A DNA stretch of 36,250 nucleotides from Halomonas alkalisoli. Lineage in GTDB: Bacteria; Pseudomonadota; Gammaproteobacteria; Pseudomonadales; Halomonadaceae. Position 1 is the first letter of the stretch. Every line of letters begins with the position of its first letter. A model generated the notes under the pieces. It saw only the letters and a program-made list of their open reading frames with translations, was not told where the DNA came from and did not search any database. Below, piece after piece: positions 32,412 through 36,250 of this stretch. The stretch spans positions 1 through 36,250 of the forward strand of contig NZ_JAKCMI010000035.1 in the NCBI RefSeq assembly GCF_021412585.1, given 5' to 3'. A program made the translations under genes and the position numbers.

Positions 32412-33485
32412 TTACCTCTCTGTGCGGCCAAGTAATCCCTGCGGGCGGATAAGCAGCGTCACGACCATGAGCACGAACGCCACCGCCGGGCCATAGGTCG
32501 GGTCGAGGAAAGAGGTCGACACCTGATGGGCAATGCCGATCATCAGCGCAGCACTCAGCGCCCCGTATGGATTGCCGATCCCCCCCATGATGGTGGCGGC
32601 AAACATCGGCAGCAGCAGCCAGAAACCCATCTCCGGGCGCAGCTGCGAACTCAGGCCATACATGATGCCGCCGGCGGCGGCGAGGCCGCCGCCGAGCACC
32701 CAGGTCCAGGCGATGACGCGCTCGGTGTTGATGCCACGGATCTGGGCCAGATGCGGGTTGTCGGCGGTGGCCCGCATCGCCTTGCCCATTCGGGTCCATT
32801 CGAGTAGCACATACATCATGGCGACCAGCACCAGCGCCAGCAGCAGTATGAACAACTGGTCGGCTCGCACCCGAATGCCGAACGGCAGGTAGAGCGCCGG
32901 ATTGGGTCGTCCCGGATAGTAGAAATGGAAGTCCGGCCCCCAGATAAGATAGATCATGCTCTGAACGAAGAAGGCCATCGCCAGCGAGGCCATGGCGAAG
33001 AGGACCAGATGGGCCCCGGTGTTGCGCAAACGCCGGTACACGACACGGTCGATGGCCATTGCCACCACGCCGACCACCGGCATGGCCAGGACCAGGGCGA
33101 TGAGGAATTCATAACCGAAGGACAGCGGGCGCAGCACTTCCCCCGTTGGCAGCAACGGAATCAGCGTGTAGGCCACGTAGGCTCCCAGCGTGACCAGGGC
33201 ACCGTGGGAGAAATTGGGAAACTTCATGACCCCGTAGATCAGCGTCAGGCCGATGCTGCCAAGCGCGATGATGCCACCGAGCATCAGCCCCCAGGCCGTC
33301 AGCGCCAACAGCCGCTGGGCACTGGCGCCGGTCGCCAGGCCGGCAAGGTACATCGCGACCAGGATCGCCACCAGGGTGGCCATCAGAAACCCCCGGGTGC
33401 GGATGACGCCGCGCACCCGTTCACCGAGCCGCCGCTCATCGGCAGGCAGCTGCGGCTGGGACTGGTGAGGCTGATTGTCGGGCAT
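32412..33485 (-). CDS. ABC transporter permease, LivH type
   Basis: The 357-residue permease partners the LivM-type protein. After a polar N-terminal extension (about 1-32, Gln- and Arg-rich) come about eight to nine membrane segments. They include ALGSIGLTLIYGVMKFPNFSHGALVTLGAYVAY (typical LivH) and the coupling loop EWTRMGKAMRATADNPHLAQIRGI. GGLAAAGGIMYG and FAATIMGGIGNPYGA lie near the C-terminus. It starts 3 bases after the ATP-binding gene and is clearly co-transcribed. Confidence 0.93.
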   Translation of the reverse strand: MPDNQPHQSQPQLPADERRLGERVRGVIRTRGFLMATLVAILVAMYLAGLATGASAQRLLALTAWGLMLGGIIALGSIGLTLIYGVMKFPNFSHGALVTLGAYVAYTLIPLLPTGEVLRPLSFGYEFLIALVLAMPVVGVVAMAIDRVVYRRLRNTGAHLVLFAMASLAMAFFVQSMIYLIWGPDFHFYYPGRPNPALYLPFGIRVRADQLFILLLALVLVAMMYVLLEWTRMGKAMRATADNPHLAQIRGINTERVIAWTWVLGGGLAAAGGIMYGLSSQLRPEMGFWLLLPMFAATIMGGIGNPYGALSAALMIGIAHQVSTSFLDPTYGPAVAFVLMVVTLLIRPQGLLGRTER

Positions 33486-33488
33486 GGT

Positions 33489-34196
33489 TCATCCCCCCAG
33501 GTAGAGGCGCGCCACGTCGGGGTCATCGAGCAGTTCCTGCCCGGTTCCGTCGTAACGGTTCTCACCGTTGGCCAACACATAGCCCCGGCTCGCCATCTGC
33601 AGCGATTTCCGGGCATTCTGTTCGACCATCAGTACCGCCAATCCCGCGGCATTGATGCGGCGGATGTTGTCGAATATCTCGTCAACCAGTTTGGGCGACA
33701 ACCCGGCCGACGGCTCGTCGAGCAGCAGCAGATCCGGGTCCAGCATCAGTGCGCTGCCCATGGCCACCATCTGACGCTCACCGCCTGACATCTTTCCCGT
33801 ACGTTGTCGCCGTCGCTCGTAGAGTTTGGGGAAAAGCGCATAGACCCGTTCGCGGCGCTTGGGAATCTCACGCTCATTGAGCAGATAGCCCCCCATATCG
33901 AGATTCTCCTCCACCGTCAGGGTGACGAAGACATTGGCCACCTGGGGCACATAGCACATGCCCAGGCCGACGATTTCATGGGGCTTGCGTCCATGTATCG
34001 GTTGATCACGGTAGGTGATGGTGCCTGATTTGGGGTGCAGAAGGCCGAAGATGGTCTTCATCAACGTCGACTTGCCGGCGCCATTAGGGCCAATCAGCGA
34101 GACGATCTCCCCCGCCTCCACGCTCAGATGGACATCATGGAGAATCTCCATGTCGCCATACCCCGCTGAGACCCCCTCAGCCTTCAGCAGCGGCAT
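33489..34196 (-). CDS. ABC transporter ATP-binding protein, LivF type
   Basis: The 235-residue ATPase has Walker A GPNGAGKS (36-43), Q-loop region YVPQVANVFVTLTVEENL, signature MSGGERQM, Walker B LLLLDEPSAGLSP and the His-loop replaced by the LivF-type VLMVEQNA (Gln/Asn instead of His). The start at ATG 34196 has GGAGG 5 bases upstream and overlaps the end of the LivG-type gene; the frame is open to 34235 but those codons lie inside that gene. Confidence 0.94.
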   Translation of the reverse strand: MPLLKAEGVSAGYGDMEILHDVHLSVEAGEIVSLIGPNGAGKSTLMKTIFGLLHPKSGTITYRDQPIHGRKPHEIVGLGMCYVPQVANVFVTLTVEENLDMGGYLLNEREIPKRRERVYALFPKLYERRRQRTGKMSGGERQMVAMGSALMLDPDLLLLDEPSAGLSPKLVDEIFDNIRRINAAGLAVLMVEQNARKSLQMASRGYVLANGENRYDGTGQELLDDPDVARLYLGG

Positions 34197-35001
34197 ACTG
34201 GCCTCCGAGATAGGCTTCCAGAACCTGAGGATCATGGCGCACCGCCTCGGGGGGACCCTCCATCAGGTAGCGCCCTTCGCTCATCACGATCACCGGATTG
34301 CACAGACTCATCACCAGGTCCATGTCATGTTCGATGATCAGAAAGGTGATACCGCGCTCACGGTTGAGGCGTGCGATGTTCTCCTTGAGGCGACCCATCA
34401 GGGTCGGGTTGACCCCCGCACCGGGCTCGTCGAGCAGTACCAGCTTGGGGTCCGCCATCAGGGTTCGGGCCAGTTCGAGCAGCTTTTTTTGGCCGCCAGA
34501 GAGATTGCGGGCGTACTCATTGGCCAGGTGTGACAGGTCGAGGAACGCCAGCACCTCTTCGGCGTGCTGGCGAAGCGCCGCCTCCTGCGCACCCACCCGG
34601 CCGGGGCGCAGCAGGCTGGTGAAGAAGCGCTCGCCGGCCTGCCCGCGAGGCACAAGCATCAGGTTCTCGAGCACTGACATGCTGGCATGCTCGCGGGGGA
34701 TCTGGAAGGTACGGCAGAGCCCACGGGCGAAGATCCGGTGCGGCGGCAGGCCGGTAATGTCGTTGCCATTGAGGTAAACGCGACCGGCCCGGGGTTCATA
34801 ATAACCGGCCACGACATTGAACAGCGTGGTCTTGCCCGCCCCGTTCGGCCCGATCAATCCGGTGATGGTGCCCTGCTCGACAGACAGCGAAGCCCCATCC
34901 AGCGCCCGTAGACCGCCGAAGTCCATGACGAGGTGGCTGACCTCCAGCAGGGGCGGTATCGCACCGGCGTTATCGCTGGCTTCCGAGGGAGGAGTGGTCA
35001 T
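34177..35001 (-). CDS. ABC transporter ATP-binding protein, LivG type
   Basis: The 274-residue ATPase has Walker A GPNGAGKT (51-58), CRTFQIPREHASMSVLENL around the Q-loop, signature NLSGGQKK, Walker B LVLLDEPGAGVNP and the His-loop FLIIEHDMDLVM. The C-terminal extension GPPEAVRHDPQVLEAYLGG is typical of LivG. ATG 35001 is preferred over a TTG nine codons upstream; TGGAG lies about 10 bases before it. It is the first gene of the transporter operon; the 217-base gap upstream holds its promoter, which I could not pinpoint. Confidence 0.94.
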   Translation of the reverse strand: MTTPPSEASDNAGAIPPLLEVSHLVMDFGGLRALDGASLSVEQGTITGLIGPNGAGKTTLFNVVAGYYEPRAGRVYLNGNDITGLPPHRIFARGLCRTFQIPREHASMSVLENLMLVPRGQAGERFFTSLLRPGRVGAQEAALRQHAEEVLAFLDLSHLANEYARNLSGGQKKLLELARTLMADPKLVLLDEPGAGVNPTLMGRLKENIARLNRERGITFLIIEHDMDLVMSLCNPVIVMSEGRYLMEGPPEAVRHDPQVLEAYLGGQYAAAEG

Positions 35002-35218
35002 CCGCGGCGGCTCCAGTAAGAGGCACAATGAGTCTGCACGGGCCCGGATACATGAATTGACGTTAGCAAACCCCTGTGGGGGTGTCGAATGAGGCGAGGC
35101 GGTTGACGATCAGGTAGAGGTGGGGCACCCCAGGTCAGCCAAGGCCACCGACGCAGAGGTATTTGATGCGCACGCATCCGGCCCATGCACCCCCGCCATG
35201 CTGGGGGCGCCTGGGCAT

Positions 35219-36250
35219 TCAGGCAGCCTGCGGCACTTGCTGCTCCGGTGCTGTGGCCTCATCCGCTTCGATCACTATCGGTGGCCGGAATCCCTTGAGC
35301 CGCAAGGCATTGGTGAGTACGCAGATGCTCGAGGCGGCCATGGCCACGGCGGCAAAGACCGGCGAGAGCAGGATGCCGAAGGCGGGAAACAGCACGCCGG
35401 CAGCCACCGGGATCAGCAGCGTGTTGTAGGCGAAGGCCCAGAACAGGTTCTGCTTGATATTGCGAATGGTGGCCCGGGACAGTGCGATGGCATTGGGCAC
35501 GTTGCGCAGGTCGCCGGACATCAGCACCACCTCGGCGGACTCGATGGCGATATCGGTGCCGGTGCCGATGGCGATGCCCACATCGGCCTGGGCCAGGGCC
35601 GGTGCGTCATTGATGCCGTCGCCCACGAAGGCCACCAGGCCGCCTTCGGCCTGCAGGCCCTTCACCGCATCCACCTTGCCGTCGGGGAGCACTTCGGCCA
35701 CCACCTTGTCGATGCCGAGACGGCGGGCGATGGCCTCGGCGGTGCGTCGGTTGTCGCCGGTGATCATCGCCACCTGCAGGCCCTCGGCGTGCAGGGCGCG
35801 GATGGCGGCCGGCGTGGATTCCTTGATCGGGTCGGCGACGGCGATGATCGCTGCCAGGCGACCGTCGATGGCGGCATAGAGCGGGCTCTTGCCCTCGTCG
35901 GCGAGACGATGCGCGGCCTTGGCGAAGACGTCCACGTCCAGACCCAGCTTGCGCATGTAGCGGTCGGCACCTACCTCTACACGGCGGCCGTTGACCTCTG
36001 CCGCGACGCCGTAGCCGGGGTCGGCCTCGAAATGCTGAACGGTATCGGGCTCCATCCCGCGTGCCCTGGCCGCGTTGACGATGGCCTCGGCGATGGGGTG
36101 TTCCGACTGGCGCTCCACGGAGGCCACCAGCTGCAGCACCTCGGCCTCGGCGAAGTCACCGGCCACCACCAGGTCGGTGAGCTCTGGCCGGCCCTTGGTC
36201 AGGGTCCCGGTCTTGTCCAGGGCGATGACCGTGGCGTCACGCAGCGACTG
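35219..36250 (-). CDS. copA: Cu(+)-transporting P1B-type ATPase, C-terminal part
   Basis: The gene runs off the right edge, so the N-terminal metal-binding domains, first six membrane helices and CPC motif are not seen. The visible 343 codons include the phosphorylation motif [11 protein letters not shown] close to the edge, a histidine-proline motif SEHPIAEAI (nucleotide domain of P1B pumps) and [14 protein letters not shown]. The hinge [18 protein letters not shown] follows. The last two membrane helices carry [13 protein letters not shown] and [16 protein letters not shown], the Tyr-Asn and Met-x-x-Ser-Ser pattern of Cu(+) exporters. It would export cytoplasmic Cu(+) to the periplasm. The gene downstream is the transporter operon on the same strand, 217 bases away. 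Confidence 0.93.
   Translation of the reverse strand, partial: QSLRDATVIALDKTGTLTKGRPELTDLVVAGDFAEAEVLQLVASVERQSEHPIAEAIVNAARARGMEPDTVQHFEADPGYGVAAEVNGRRVEVGADRYMRKLGLDVDVFAKAAHRLADEGKSPLYAAIDGRLAAIIAVADPIKESTPAAIRALHAEGLQVAMITGDNRRTAEAIARRLGIDKVVAEVLPDGKVDAVKGLQAEGGLVAFVGDGINDAPALAQADVGIAIGTGTDIAIESAEVVLMSGDLRNVPNAIALSRATIRNIKQNLFWAFAYNTLLIPVAAGVLFPAFGILLSPVFAAVAMAASSICVLTNALRLKGFRPPIVIEADEATAPEQQVPQAA

Overview
The window is about 36 kb of GC-rich chromosome from a gammaproteobacterium, most likely a member of the Halomonadaceae (Halomonas sensu lato). The support is indirect: a Pseudomonas-like order yicC / rph / crc-like gene / pyrE, a glyA-soxBDAG-purU operon, acidic proteins, and extragenic palindromic repeats of the kind seen in such genomes. 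The genus is an inference; no rRNA is present.

Layout. (1) 1-1600: the 3' part of an electron-transfer-flavoprotein:ubiquinone oxidoreductase gene, cut by the window edge. (2) 1601-4133: a small mobile-DNA scar made of an IS21-family remnant (decayed istA and istB pieces) and an intact-looking tyrosine integrase next to the 3' end of yicC, with a cluster of inverted 10-bp repeats between them. (3) 4134-15448: mostly housekeeping genes: yicC, rph, a Crc-like protein with an exonuclease III fold but lost catalytic residues, pyrE, a YfaZ-like outer-membrane protein, trmL, rep, a two-haem c5-type cytochrome, lhgO, and an unrecognised two-gene membrane module. (4) 15523-15599: tRNA-Arg(CCG). (5) 15939-28993: a methylamine and one-carbon catabolic region: creatinase, a LysR regulator, a 40-residue membrane peptide plus sodium:solute symporter, a GlxA/SouR-type AraC regulator, then glyA-soxB-soxD-soxA-soxG and purU. 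(6) 28994-29789: non-coding DNA with a tandem 170-185 bp repeat. (7) 29790-35001: a branched-chain-amino-acid-type ABC transporter whose binding-protein gene faces the other four genes. (8) 35219-36250: the C-terminal part of a Cu(+)-type P1B ATPase.

How the genes work together. Region 5 reads as a complete route from creatine to central one-carbon metabolism. The symporter would import creatine or a related compound. Creatinase splits creatine into sarcosine and urea. Heterotetrameric sarcosine oxidase (SoxBDAG) converts sarcosine plus tetrahydrofolate into glycine, 5,10-methylene-THF and H2O2. GlyA joins glycine and methylene-THF into serine, and PurU releases formate from 10-formyl-THF to regenerate THF. 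The LysR and SouR-like regulators probably control the upper and lower halves. The enzyme identities are strong; the symporter substrate and the regulatory assignments are inferred from context.
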